Source: Schizophyllum amplum (Eukaryota > Basidiomycota > Agaricomycetes > Agaricales > Schizophyllaceae). Taken from it: a stretch of 64,000 nucleotides of DNA. The translations under genes were made by a program, and so were the position numbers. Positions 44,943 to 56,641 of this stretch are shown piece after piece. Positions within the stretch are counted from its first letter, which is position 1. Every line of letters starts with the position of its first letter. The DNA is taken from contig VDMD01000002.1 of the NCBI GenBank assembly GCA_007026445.1, positions 248,001 through 312,000 of the forward strand, written 5' to 3'. A model generated the notes under the pieces. It saw nothing but the letters and a program-made list of their open reading frames with translations. It was not told where the DNA came from and ran no database searches.

Positions 44943-45146
44943 GGCGAGGGGACGAGTCAAACAGGGAAAGAGGGCCTGGAGGCTGGGACGCAGATCATCA
45001 TCATTGATTGATACTAAGTTAAGCGCCTGCCGCTCCGGAACTCCGGTCCGATGATCGTCGGTCCGCGAACCGCTTTATGATCATCAGCTCCCCCTGAGCT
45101 CCCCCAGACTCCCCTAAGACTCCCCCCTTCATCCGCATCCGAGACC
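44943..45146. promoter_or_regulatory. Bidirectional promoter between the Zn2Cys6 pair
   Basis: 204 bp between two start codons. It contains two direct CGGTCCG words (45044-45050 and 45059-45065, 15 bp apart) and a TCCGGA palindrome just upstream. CGG triplets are the usual half-sites of Zn2Cys6 proteins, so auto- or cross-regulation is plausible but not shown. Confidence 0.45.
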
Positions 45147-47519
45147 ATGGAGTCCCACTCCCCAGAACCAGCAAGCGACGGCAAGAAGAAGAAGACGGCT
45201 TGCGACTACTGCAAGGCGAAGCGCGTTATCTGCCACCCCCAGACGGACGGCAAGCCATGCCCGCGCTGCGTCGAGAAAGGCGTGGAATGCACGACGACGA
45301 TCCTCCCCAAGCGGACGAGGGGCAAGGGAAAAAAGACGCTAGCGAAGGAGGCAGCGGCGGCGGGCCTCCCACTACCTCTTCCATCTAAAAAAACAGAGTC
45401 TCGCCCTGTATCGAGAGCTGCGTCTAGTAGCACCCTCACCATACACGAGACCCCAGAGCCTCCACCGCTCATCGTCCCGAGCACCCTGATGCGGGAGGCT
45501 CTTGACAGTGCGTACGAACGCTCCCATCCCACGTCAGTCCCCCTGACCGTCCCTCAGTCTTCGTCCGCTTCCCACCTTCACAGAACCCGCTCTTCTCCGT
45601 TGACACCCTCCGCGAATCCCTGGAACAGGTCAAGTGGGACAGCACCAAACTCGATCCCAGCCGTCGCGTGCTCGCACACTGCATCCTCGCCTTTTCCTCC
45701 CTCGTCTCTGTGGACCCCTACTACATAGGCTGCGACGAGCGCGGGGCGCCATTTCCCGACCGCCTCATGCCATGGGACGCACTCAACCACAATGGCAAGT
45801 CGAGCGCCAGTGCCGGGTCCACGCTCGGCGGACTAGATGTCGCAGAGATCGGTCGACGGCGCAAGGTCGTCAGCCACAGGCTGCACATCGAAGCCACTCG
45901 TTTAGCGGAACGGGAGGGTATCGCGACAAATGCGTCAGCAGAGAACGCGGCGTCTTGTTTCCTGCTGGACTGCATCGACTCTACAGATCCGTCTACGTAC
46001 ACCATGGCTTGGTCGGCTGCTTTCATATGGAATTTTAGGACGCTCGCCGAGTCGGGCGAGCTCGAGTGGCAGTTTGCAGTCACCCCACTCGAAGCCCACA
46101 TCATACGAGTCCAGTGGCGGGGATCTTTTGTGAGTGCACGCCTTTTTGCGATTTTGTAACCGGCTTACGCATTTCACACAGCTGGCCATCGCAATGTACG
46201 CACTGAGTATCGACAAAACACTGCCATTGTACGTGTTTGCTGTTTGTCATTCGGTCGGATGGCAACCGACGTTCATGTAGCACTGTGCATGACGAAGAGT
46301 TGATATGCGGGCCGTCACACGTATCCTTCGAGGATGCCCTGGCGCGCGCATCATCGCTCCCTCCAGAGCCGGCCGTGACGGTCCTGATGAACTCGCGTGA
46401 GCAGCAACTCACGGCCGCCCCCGCTCCATCGCACACTGATCACTCCTCCAAGTCATCACTCGGGCCATCCGCCTCGCGCGCGACTGCCTTGAGACCATCA
46501 GCGGAGGTGAGCTGCGGGCCTCGTTCCCCCTGGTCGGCTGTGCTGACCGACCTCCCCTCTCCAGCCGCGGCCCGCCGCCGCCAGTTCAACGAGGTCGCCG
46601 CGCTGCGCATGATCTCCGCCGTCGAGCTCTTCCAGTCGAGCGCCAACCGCCTCCGCGCGTACCTCGTCTCCCTCGGCAGCGGGCCGAACCTGCGCATCTG
46701 CCTCCACGCCAACGCGCATGCCCTCGGCACGCTCGCCGTCGCGCTCCACCGCGCCCTCGACGCGCGCGCCGCGGAGTCGGGGCTCCTGGACGCGGCGGCG
46801 GCGCAGAGGCTTGCGGCGCAGAGGCGCGTGGCAAAAGCGCTGGCGGTGCGCGCGGTGGTGAAGGGGAGCATGGATATTCGGGCGGCGATGTCGCCGTATA
46901 GGCTGCGGTTCAAGCAGTTTACGGGGCTGGATGCGTGGGCGAAGGTGTTGATCGGGGACCGGTCGGGCGCAGCGGGGGCAGATGAGCGTGCGGAGGCGCT
47001 GGTTAGGTGCGTGCGGGGGGCGTCGAGCATTGTCGCAGCGAAGAGGAATGTTGGGTTGCTGATTGATCCATCAGGCTGCGGGATATCATCAAGTTCAGCA
47101 CGTACGCGGGCGTGGACATGCACTCAACCGTCGCCGCGATTGATGTCGAGCTGGATGTCATCCGTGCGGGGTCGGGGACGCAGGCTGACGACGCCTCTTG
47201 GGAGGGGTCGAACCCCTGGAGTGGTTTCTCCATGGACGCGAACGCGAACGCCGTGCACCAGAATGCGAACCAGACGCACTCCTCGAACGCCGGCGGGATG
47301 CACGCCAATGCAAGTGGGATGAACTCGGGCTTCATGTCCAGGAACGCGAACGCTATGGAGAATAGCGTCGGCATGGATGGCGGAAGCCGCCTGCCATGGG
47401 AGGGCAACCAGGGCTTCAACGCTGGTATGGACAACCTCTACGCCGCGGATCCGCTCATGATGGAGGGCCTATTCAACAATATGTATATGCCCAACAACGG
47501 TGGTTCTGCGGGGCCTTGA
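45147..47519 (+). CDS. Zn2Cys6 transcription factor B
   Basis: Exons 45147-45507, 45558-46129, 46182-46228, 46281-46396, 46453-46506, 46565-47006 and 47075-47519 give 678 aa, one residue more than its sister. The zinc cluster CDYCKAKRVIC-x8-CPRCVEKGVEC is followed by the basic ILPKRTRGKGKK. Shared blocks include HCILAFSSLVSVDPYYIG, RVQWRGSF, EELICGPSHVSFEDAL, NLRICLHANAHALGTLAVALHRALDA, AKALAVRAVVKGSMDIRAAMSPY and LRDIIKFSTYAGVDMH. A Asn/Met/Gly-rich tail (about 100 residues) may be an activation region. The 54-nt exon 5 equals the 54-nt exon 7 of factor A. It is probably a nuclear DNA-binding regulator; targets are unknown. Confidence 0.83.
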
Positions 47520-48011
47520 CAATGACTGTCCAGTCAGTGTCAGTAGCCCCGTTACGGTATATTGTAGCATAGAGCATGTTTCGTTGCGGGGCTACTCTCG
47601 CAGGCTTGCGAGGATTTGATGTATTTATCTTGTATCCGGCTCTGTCCATCTATGTCTTTCTTTCTTGCTTCATTCCATCGTGTTGTGGATTACACTACAT
47701 ACAGGTCAACCTATCCTAATAGTCTACCAGAACCGCATTCCTTTCAGTAGTTATATCTGTACGGTGTGCCGATGATATTCGGTCGCACCCATCTTAGACG
47801 GACATACATGCTCGGCAACGTCCTGCCTGGTCAATAAAGTATCCTCACTCCGAGTTAAAGCCCGCAACTGGGTGAGCAGACTCGGAGGGCCGGAAGTCGA
47901 ACCGTGAGAACCGCATAAACGCTAAGCGCCGGGACGCCGATCAGGGATCGTCTCGTCAGCGCGCCGCTCATTTACTCATATACGGAGTCATCTCCCTCAT
48001 CGCCGGCGGCG
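47520..48011. other. Intergenic region
   Basis: 492 bp: factor B 3' UTR and the ASADH promoter. A TTCGA-type word near 47890 does not fold into a tRNA. No further signal is seen. Confidence 0.35.
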
Positions 48012-49270
48012 ATGGCGCAGCCTTTGCAACCTACCGACACGACAGAATTCCCCCCCAGTCCCCTCTTGCACAAGTACCCTCGCTCTCACATGGCAGACGG
48101 TCGCCAGAAGATCAAGGTCGGCGTGCTCGGTGCCACGGGCACCGTCGGCCAGCGCTTCATTGTGCTGCTCAGCCAGCACCCCTGGTTCGTCATCCACAAG
48201 CTCGGCGCGTCCCCCAGGTCAGCGGGCAAGCCCTACGCCCGCGCCGTCAACTGGAAGCAGGCTGTCCCTATTCCGAGCGCGGCCACGGACATCGTCGTCC
48301 ACCCCTGTCAGCCGGAGCACTTTGCGGACTGCCCGGTCGTGTTCTCTGGGCTCGACGCGGACGTCGCGGGAGACATTGGTGAGCAGCTCCCGATAACCTC
48401 CGATCGCGCCCCCCTCACCTGCGCGCAGAGTTCGCCTTCCGCGCAGCAGAGCTCGCCGTGTTCTCGAACGCCAAGAACTTCCGCCGCGACCCGAACGTCC
48501 CCCTCATCGTCCCCCTCGTCAACCCCAATCATCTGTCCATCGTCCCTCAGCAGCAGCGCCTGTGCTCCCTCCGCAAAGGCTTCATCGTCACAAACGCCAA
48601 CTGCTCTACCACCACCATCGTAGTCCCGCTCACCGCACTCGAAAAGGCATTCGGCCCCATCGAATCCGTGCTTGTCACGACCATGCAGGCCATCTCCGGC
48701 GCGGGATACCCCGGCGTGGCATCCCTCGACATCATGGACAATGTCGTGCCCTACATCGGTGGCGAGGAGGAAAAGATCGAGTGGGAAACGCTCAAGATCC
48801 TCGGCGGCGTCCAGGCGAGCGATGATGGTGCGGATGGCAAAACCCTCGCATTCGACATGCACGCGCGCCACCCCCTGCGCGTCAGCGCACAGTGCAATCG
48901 CGTACCCGTCATCGACGGCCACACCGAGTGCGTCTCGGTGCGCTTCGCCCGCCGCCCACCGCCATCCCCTCAGCAGGTGCGCGAGGCGCTCGCCGCGTAC
49001 ACGCCCGATGCGCAGACTCTGGGCTGCCCTAGTGCACCTCGGCGCTGTATCGTCGTGCACGAGGAGCCCGATCGGCCTCAGCCGCGCCTCGATCGCTACT
49101 TCCAGGACGGCGCAGGCGTCTCGGTCGGCCGCGTGCGCCAGTGCCAAGTGCTCGACATCAAATTTGTCGCCCTCGCCAATAACGTCTCGATCGGCGCGGC
49201 GACGAGCAGCATCATCAACGCTGAGTACGCGGTGCTGAAGGGGATCGTCGCCTTGCCTCAGCAGGCTTGA
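48012..49270 (+). CDS. HOM2: Aspartate-semialdehyde dehydrogenase
   Basis: Exons 48012-48378 and 48429-49270 (50-nt intron) give 402 aa. It converts beta-aspartyl phosphate to aspartate semialdehyde using NADPH, the branch step to threonine, methionine and isoleucine; a drug target in fungi. The NADP-binding loop GVLGATGTVGQRF and the active-site Cys in NANCSTT are present, followed by QAISGAGYPG and GEEEKIEWET. The usual start corresponds to the internal ATG at 48090 (MADGRQKIKVGVLG, 376 aa); the upstream ATG at 48012 adds 26 residues that could be a weak targeting or alternative leader. Confidence 0.93.
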
Positions 49271-49881
49271 TTGTATATGTATAGACTCTAGAAGGGCTGT
49301 AGTTACTAGTGAAGTGACACTGTAAATGTACGATTGATTGTTCCGGGTGCTCATGTGGCGATGCGACGACTTGTAGGAATTTTTATGCTTGCTTACTGCA
49401 TATACACCAGCAGTGAAACGTCGTGACAGGGCGATGGTGCGAATACGAGGTGTCCGGTTCATTGTTGACCAGAAAAGGAATGCTTTGTCCTTCTCGCGGC
49501 ATATGCCGGAGCCCCTGTCTCTGCGTCTAAGCGTGGGCCAAGCGCGGGCGCCTAAAAATTGCTCCTTTCGTTCTCTTTCGGCGCTTCCACGGTGCGCGTG
49601 CTGGCTCGTGCGATGTGTTCCAAACTCATCGATGTACCATCGGTATCTTTGCAGAACGAGTCCTTTTGTGCATTCGACCGACGGTGACTGTAGACGTCCC
49701 AGCTTTCCCAGCAAAAGGGAGAATAATTCAGCGTCCTTCCGAATTACTCATCGCCAGACGCGCCTTACTCATCGCGCCCATCGATTGCCACCATTCTCGG
49801 AGCATGACAATTTGCCACTCATAGTTCATCCAAACGATCTACCCCAGCGTTTTGCTTCGCGCCATCTTTTTCTCCTCGACA
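49271..49881. other. Intergenic region
   Basis: 611 bp between ASADH and the TTC27 gene. Frames here have no ATG or family support. No promoter motif is clearly recognisable. Confidence 0.35.
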
Positions 49882-52800
49882 ATGAGCTTGCCGACTCTGG
49901 AGATCGAAAAATGTCTCGTCTCCAGCCGCTGGGACGACAAACTCTCGCGGGACGACCCCGTGGCCGCGGTAGCCCGCGCTGTCGTTGAGGGAAGACTCAA
50001 AGACGTATTCTCCGCCTCCGTCATAAGGGACCTCATCAGTGCCACACCATCGCCTGACGCTGGGCTGGCCGACCTTCTGATATCGCCTACTACCAATACA
50101 CCCACGAGCTCATCTACCGAGAGCAAGAATGCGGAACTTCTCCAGCTCTGTCTCGCCGCTGCCGCTCTACACGCGTTCGTCCAGGCGAACTGGACCGGCC
50201 CCGACCTCGACTTTGCCCCAGGAGATCTGTGCTCTACCATTCCAATAGCTGAGCTTGACCGCCGCGCGCTGCAGGAGCTCGCGTACGGCGGAGAGCCGGC
50301 GTACCACCTCGCTGTACATCCCTTCCTCTTGCGCCTTGCCCAAATATGCCTCGATAGCGTTTCCGACGCTCTCCCGACCCGCGCGTGGTGGCGACTGCGT
50401 ACTACCCTCGTGCATGCTCAGCTACTCGACGAACCTGCGCCGCCAGCGGAGGATCTCGAGTCGGGGATCCAGAAGCTATCCGGTGTCATACGCGGAGAGC
50501 CTGCGCTACTAGGATGGCTGCGAGTAGAGGAGGGTCAACTGCAGCAGCATCTCGGGCAGGAGAAAGCCGCGCGAGAGTGCTTTGAGAGCGCAGCGGGGGA
50601 GACCGGTCTCGTCTATGAGCTTTCTGGAGCGCTTGGGAAGCGGACAAAATTCCAGCAGAATGAAGTCAGCCAACTGGTCCTGCTTGCGGAGAGCAAGCTC
50701 GCGATAGATGATGGGGCCGAGGTCGACGCAAAAGCTAACGGCGTGGTGGCGACGTCGAGCACTGCGAAGGATCTGCCAGAGAACCTGGCGCTGAACGACG
50801 ACACGCTGTTGGAGCAGACGGTGTACTCAGCGTCGAAGGAGGACCCGCGCACGGGATCGAAACTGGCCCATCTGGCGCCAGATGCACAGCCGGCGCTGCA
50901 TCCCATCGACCAGTGCATTGTCCTCGGCCTTTGCGTAGCGCACCTCAAGGCTGCGCCCTCACACTCGCTCAGCCCCTTCTCGAACGCGGCGGGTATAGAG
51001 GCACCGAGCGGCTCGTCCATCACCACCGAGGAAGCGAAGCCGTACGTCGCCCGTGTTATCTCGCACCCGCTGAACTGGAGTGTCCACACCGCGGCGCTGC
51101 TGCTCCGCTCACGGCTCGAGGCCTCACGCACGCGCACCGTCGAGCGTGCCACACTACAGCTCCAGGCTCTCGTCGACCAGATGCGAGCGGCGGATGCAGT
51201 GAAGGACGCCCCCGCAGCGGCCCGCCTGCGCTACGCATACGCGCTACCCCTCCCCAGCCGCTGGGCGCTTGAGCGTGAGGTCGGTCTGCGGTATCTCTCG
51301 CTCGGTGTCGTGCGGTCCGCTCTCGAGATCTTCGAGCGACTCGAGCTATGGGAAGAAGTCGTTCAGTGCCATGTCGCGCTCGAGAAGCACGCCGTAGCGA
51401 CGACTGTTGTGCGTGACCTCCTCGAGGGACGCAAGGGGGGCGGGGAGGAGATGGATGCCGCACGGCGGGCGAAGCTGTACTGCATTCTCGGCGACCTTGC
51501 ACTCGCTGCTCAGCCGTCGGACATCGCCGCAGCACGGACTGCGTACGCGGAGGCTCAGCGGCTTGTGGGCGACCGTAGCTCGCGTGCCCTGCGCAGTCTG
51601 GGATACCTTTCATTCCAGCTCGCGGCTCGGCAGGAGGAGGATGACGCTGCGGCGGAAGGCTTCCGGGAGGCGGCTGGATACTTGCGCCAGGCGGCTGCGA
51701 TCAATCCTCTCGTGGGCAAGGCGTGGTTTATACTCGGGTGCGCGTACCTGCGTGTTGAGGACTGGCTCGGAGCACGCGAGGTGAGTGAACACTTCTTCCG
51801 TCGCTTCTCCGCTTCTACATGTCGTCTCTGCTGCCTTTCATGTCCGCCTTCCTTCTCTTGGCGAACTGCCACCTGCGCACAAACCACCCGGCTCACCGGC
51901 GTTCATCCGCTTCCACCACCTACCTTTCCTGCTCGTCATCTTCAATTAAGGATGACATATGCGATTACCACGTGTGGCCTATCCTGGCGTTATCTGTCTA
52001 GTCGTGGACTGTCGTGCATCACATCTTCTCGCGATCGGTATCGCCATTTGTATTGGCATCCCCGCCAGGGCTGGCTGCGTGTTTGTTTCCCCGCGCAGGC
52101 CAACCATATACTCGCCTGCCGCACCTCCCTCGCGTGTACGCTATTGCCACGCTCCCGCGTCGGTCATGGTAGTTATTCACCACGTCATGCTCCTACCAAG
52201 CTCCGATTTCTGCTCTTCCTCCTCAATATACTGCATGTACTTCGGCAATACTTCTCTCACGAGGGACGAACTAACGATGCGTCGCGATCCTTACTCCTCT
52301 TTTCTTCCGTCCTGTCCGTCCTTCTCTTACATCTGATACGTCCATCTACTCGTTGCATCCCATTTGTCGAGTTGTTTATGGCGCTTCATGCTAATTCACA
52401 TCTCGACTACGTCTGAGCACTGCTAACCAAAACTACAGGCCTTCAGCGCGTGCGTCCGTATTGATGATACTGACCCCGAGAGCTGGGCGAACCTCGCCGC
52501 CGTGTACTTGCGATTGCGCGAGCTCCCACCTGCCGACGACGAGGCTTCAACACGCAAGGTCAGTTGTCCTTTGTTCCTTCCCACCCACCTCGTTGACTGT
52601 CCGCAGCCTCCTCCCCCGTACCCGCTTCTGGCCTTCCAGGCCCTTAAGCAAGCTCTTCGCAATGCGCACTCGAACTGGAAAATATGGGCGAATTACATGA
52701 TCGTCTCCGTTGACGTCGGCCAGCTTTCAGAGGCAGCGCGCGCGCTGGCGCGCGTCGCCGAGGAAACTTCCGGTCAGGGCATTGACGCGGACGTGCTCGA

Positions 52801-53431
52801 CCGTCTGGTCGCTGCCGCTGCAAGAGAAGGAGAAGTGGGCGCAATTGAGATTACTGCGACAGGTGACGAAAACAGCGACGTGGCGGTGGACAGGGCGTAC
52901 ACCTCCATCCTTACTCGCACGGTCCGCACGCTCTTTGACTCCGCGCTCCTGCCGCGTTTGGGTGGATGCCCACCTGCGACCGCAGCTCGCGTACATCGCG
53001 CACACGCTCGATTGTGCTCTGCAGAGGCGCGTTGGCTGGAGGCAGCGGAGTCCGCCGCCGCAGAAGCAGCCCGTACCGGCTCAACAGCACTGAACGGAGC
53101 TACGGGCACGACGAACGGCTCGGCGAGCGATACCTCTACTTCAACCACGCCGGCGGAAAAATGGGATGATGCCCGTGCCGCCTGGCTCGAAGCCTTCCGC
53201 TGTATACGTGACGATCCGGATACATCCTTCGAGGAGCGGGTGGCAGCCCTGGAGGAAGTTGTGGAAGTGCTGAGGAATGTTGGCGGCAGCAAGTGGCGGC
53301 TGCAGGCTCGGAGTCTCGTGCGCGCTCTCATCGGGCGTGAGCGCGACGAGCACGAAGGGGAGGCGGGATGGGAGCGGCTCCAGGCACTCTCGGAGGAGTT
53401 GAAGGGTGGCGCTCGGGCTGACGATGAGTAA
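49882..53431 (+). CDS. TTC27/Emw1 tetratricopeptide protein
   Basis: Exons 49882-51780, 52439-52558 and 52607-53431 give 947 aa. The N-terminal half is helical; TPR-like repeats follow, for example REVGLRYLSLGVVRSALEIF, RALRSLGYLSFQLAAR, AAINPLVGKAWFILGCAYLR, VRIDDTDPESWANLAAVYLRL and NAHSNWKIWANYMIVSVDVG. The family includes human TTC27 and yeast Emw1, which is needed for cell-wall integrity; a chaperone-like assembly role has been proposed. The intron 51781-52438 is 658 nt, more than ten times the local norm, pyrimidine-rich, and open in frame for over 600 nt. The 48-nt second intron is in frame and stop-free. Confidence 0.87.
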
Positions 53432-54519
53432 AATGTAAGTTGTGTCCCAGACTTGTCCCAGATTGGGCAGGTGCGACGCACCAGCACGTCAGGTGCTGGG
53501 CAGCGCGACGCGGCCAAAAAATTTGATCTGTACCAGTAGTGCAATTCCCTCGTCCCTCAGGCAACGCCAGGTTGAACTTCCTTCTGCGCTCGGCGTGGGT
53601 GCCCATCTTCCAGGCTCCACGACAGGCACATATCGCTGTGGTGTAAATCATAATTTGCAGCGCATCCGTTCTCCATCAGCCAGTCGGATTTGCTCCTGAT
53701 AATTGATTCTTTGGCGTGCCATCGTACTGGTGTTTGTCGGACGGGACGCCGAAACAAGCACGCACATAGACACCCGCAGCCGAAGGCCGTGGCCTGGGGC
53801 AATGGATCACGACTTCGTACTTATCTGCGGCGCCAGATTCAGCTGGCGGAAGAGCGGTGGCACTCCCACGGGAAGGGGCGTGGAGAAAGAAACGGGCCGC
53901 AACGGTGATGAACGAGGGAAGAAGTAAAGCAGTGCACGACTATAAGTTACAAAGACAAGTAGTCGTACAAAGGTGTCGCAAGATCGTGCATAGTACGTAC
54001 ATACAAAATGGGTCAGCGTTGGCTCTATCAAGATGACCGATGAGTAACAAGGTAGCGCAAGGTATACTAGTCATACAAAGTGCGTCGAACGGCAGGAAAA
54101 CGACAGACAAGAGGCCAGGGATAAATAAATACTGAATCCAGAAGACGTGGTTGAGGAGTCACATGAACGTTGATTGTCGTCGCGTGGCAAGCCGCCCACG
54201 CGCACACCCATCAACTCCCACGGTTCCCGACCTGCTTCCCACGCCCTCGACTGTGCCTCTCACGGCGAAGGTCGCGTACGCGAATCTTCCCCGTCTCGCG
54301 CGGCGCAGCCGTGAGCCTGCCTTTCCTACACCGGGAGCCACCTTCTGCGCATGCTCCTCCATGCTCTCCATGCGCGGATCCCTCGCGGGCCGGCGTGCAC
54401 AAACGCAGGCGCCTCGCAGATCTCGGCTCGGCCGTGAGGTCTCTGCCGCGGCAGAGGTAAAGGATCCCGGGGTATAGGGCTGGCGGCTCGCAAGATATCC
54501 TCCGCGACTCGACGATGAT
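53432..54519. other. Convergent intergenic region
   Basis: 1.09 kb between the 3' ends of TTC27 and the DUF6593 gene. A minus-strand 70-codon frame with ATG (54371-54159) is basic and lacks any family likeness. Nothing else is supported. Confidence 0.35.
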
Positions 54520-55432
54520 CTACCAACCGAGTGCGAGCGCCATGCGATTTAGGACGAGCGTCGTCAGGATTTCGGTGACGATGGGGATACCGGCAGGGCG
54601 AACGGTGAGTTTCGCGTGGAAGTCATCGTCCGGGTGGGAGACCTCCCAGACGGCCAGCGTCGTGCGGCCGTCGACGCACTGGTGGGAGTGAGAAACCGCG
54701 AGAAAGCAGGCGGAAGACATGGCGTGGGTGCGGGGGATGGGGATTTTTTGTGGGGCGATGACGGTCAGGAAGCGGGTCGCAGACGATATTGTAGTCAATG
54801 TGGTACGAGGAGCGGTGGACGGAACGGGCGAAACGCAAATTGGGCCGTTAGCGAGGGAGTAGAAGCTTCGCGCACACGCGCACGTACCTCCATGCGAGTG
54901 GGGGTGATCCGCCACTTGTAGTCCTTCCCGCTCTGCGCGGTAAAGTGGCGAGACCTGGACCTGAGTTAGTCGCGGGGTAAGGGGCACTCTAGAATGAGTT
55001 GGACCACAGCCACAACGTACGTCGTATTCTCCCTATTTTGTCTAAGGAAGTGTGGCATGGCAATCGAGTTGCGGTTATTGCCGTAGACGACATAGCCCGG
55101 GCTTTGGGACGGCCCAAAATAGAGGTACGAATTTGCAGGACCGAGGATGCCTTCATGGCGGTCCGCCCATGGCGCCTCGCGCGTGAGCTTGACGATAATG
55201 TTCGGCGCACTGGCCGCCTGCGGGGGCGTCAGCGGGGGGCGGCGCGCATCGAGGTAATCTGGGCGCGCGCCTCTTCACTGTCAGAGGAAAAATCAGCATG
55301 TAGGTAGCAACATGCAGTCCACTCATACAGCGTGATCGCCGCGCGCCCCTCGAGATCCTCGAAGCGCGCGGTGAAAGGATTGTCGCCAAACTGGAGGAGG
55401 ACGAGGGCGTTCGCGGTACTGTTCGAGGGCAT
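54520..55432 (-). CDS. DUF6593 protein
   Basis: Exons 55432-55323, 55272-55021, 54960-54888 and 54678-54520 give 197 aa. DUF6593 is a basidiomycete-expanded beta-barrel-like family of unknown function. Recognisable parts are LVLLQFGDNPFTARFEDLEGR, an internal YLYFGPSQSPGYVVYGN, SRHFTAQSGKDYKWRI, LAVWEVSHPDDDFHAKLTV and the helical end PIVTEILTTLVLNRMAL. The first intron uses a GAAG acceptor that keeps the frame into PDYLDARRPPLTPP. The third intron is long (209 nt). Small soluble protein without a signal peptide. Confidence 0.68.
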
Positions 55433-55859
55433 GGGGGGACTGCGCGGGAGGGTTCAAAGAGGAGGATGCATGGGTGATGGGCGCGTCCGCTTTTGAACGG
55501 CAAGCGCGTCCGCATTCCACTCGGCCTGCAAGCCCGGATCGCGCCCCGGGCTCTTCTTTGGGCCACGCGATTGGCCACATGCGCACACGTGTATGATCAT
55601 CGCAGCCACGTGGGGCTGCACTCCGAGATCCCAGCGCCAGATGAGCCGTCGGCGCACGCCCGGCACGCCGCTATCGATGGCTTCCCCCGCGCTCACCGTC
55701 TCCGTCCCCCCAGTTTCACGACCCCGGGCTGGCTCGCATTCTGCACATGTAATCCGAACCAAGAACCAAGTACAGCGGGAAGTGTATCTGTTCGCGCCGT
55801 GCCTGTGCTCCCCAGAATTAAAGCTGCAGGTACCCATTGTCATCGCGCACGCGTCCCAT

Positions 55860-56332
55860 TCAGTCATACACTGCGGAACAATGACAGAACACGTCAGAAC
55901 GACACGCGAGCGGGGCAGCGCGCTAGACGCACCGTGGACGATTCCTGTCACCCCCGCGTGAGTCAGCCACGCGACAACAAGCACTTATGGCCCACGCGAG
56001 GACGTACCGTAAAACAGCGTCCAGAGCAGCACGAACGTAAATGCGTTGTCCTTGCCCGGGTTCACGAGCGCGGGGAGCCCGCCGGGAACGTACCGCGCGG
56101 GTGAGCCGCGGCAGTTGAGAGCGAATAGGCAGAACGCCGTCAGCAACGTAGACGCGCCGAAGAGCGCAAAGCCCTTGATGTGCTGCAAGCCCAGAATGCC
56201 TGCGACGGCGCCCGCGAGACTGGCGGTGGTGAACTTCACAGTGTGTATGGTTGAGTTCACCTGCACATTCGGAGGGTATATCAGCTGGACCGCCGCATCA
56301 GGCGCAGGCGCTGGTCCTTGTTGTGTCGCCAT
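55860..56332 (-). CDS. EMC6: EMC6, ER membrane complex subunit 6
   Basis: Exons 56332-56008, 55944-55933 and 55870-55860 give 115 aa. The body reads QLIYPPNVQVNSTIHTVK, then a hydrophobic helix (AGAVAGILGLQHIKGFALF), another (STLLTAFCLFALNC), then SPARYVP and NAFTFVLLWTLFYG. The ending IVHVYD is assembled from a 12-nt exon and a final 11-nt coding exon; without them the gene would look truncated. The EMC inserts tail-anchored and multi-pass proteins into the ER membrane; EMC6 is a core membrane subunit. Introns are 63 and 62 nt. Confidence 0.9.
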
Positions 56333-56641
56333 CGTCGTCGTTTGGAAAGAGCGGTGGGCCGTGGGAGCGAATGCACCGTGTCAGCACGTGATACTCGGCA
56401 GTCACCGGACATGTTCAACTTTGGACACCGGTGCTGTCCAGATGTTACATCACTCTGGCAGACTTATAGGTTATGCAATGATTGAAATATCTAGAGCCGG
56501 ATATATAGTACATTATGCGTTGCACAACAACAAATATAGTGTAAGGGTAAACAGTCAGACAACAGGTCGCGCCGAGTATGAGTAGATGCTACTAGGTACC
56601 GCATATCCAGAGAATTGAGAATACTACCGCAAAATAAGTGC
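56333..56641. other. Intergenic region
   Basis: 309 bp between the EMC6 start and the MFS stop, on the same strand. It must hold the EMC6 promoter and MFS 3' UTR. Nothing specific is recognised. Confidence 0.35.

Noticed and set aside
47870..47950. Possible tRNA on the minus strand (GGTTCGA)
   Set aside because: Bases flanking the loop do not form a 5-bp T-stem, and no acceptor pairing was found.
49852..52416. Single 854-codon ORF for TTC27
   Set aside because: Its last 210 codons are the 658-nt intron; the TPR region continues only after the acceptor at 52438.
54159..54371. 70-codon basic ORF downstream of the DUF6593 gene
   Set aside because: Composition follows local GC bias and there is no family or splice evidence.
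55454..55984. 176-codon minus-strand ORF beside EMC6
   Set aside because: It includes EMC6 introns; only IVH and, after splicing, VYD are coding.
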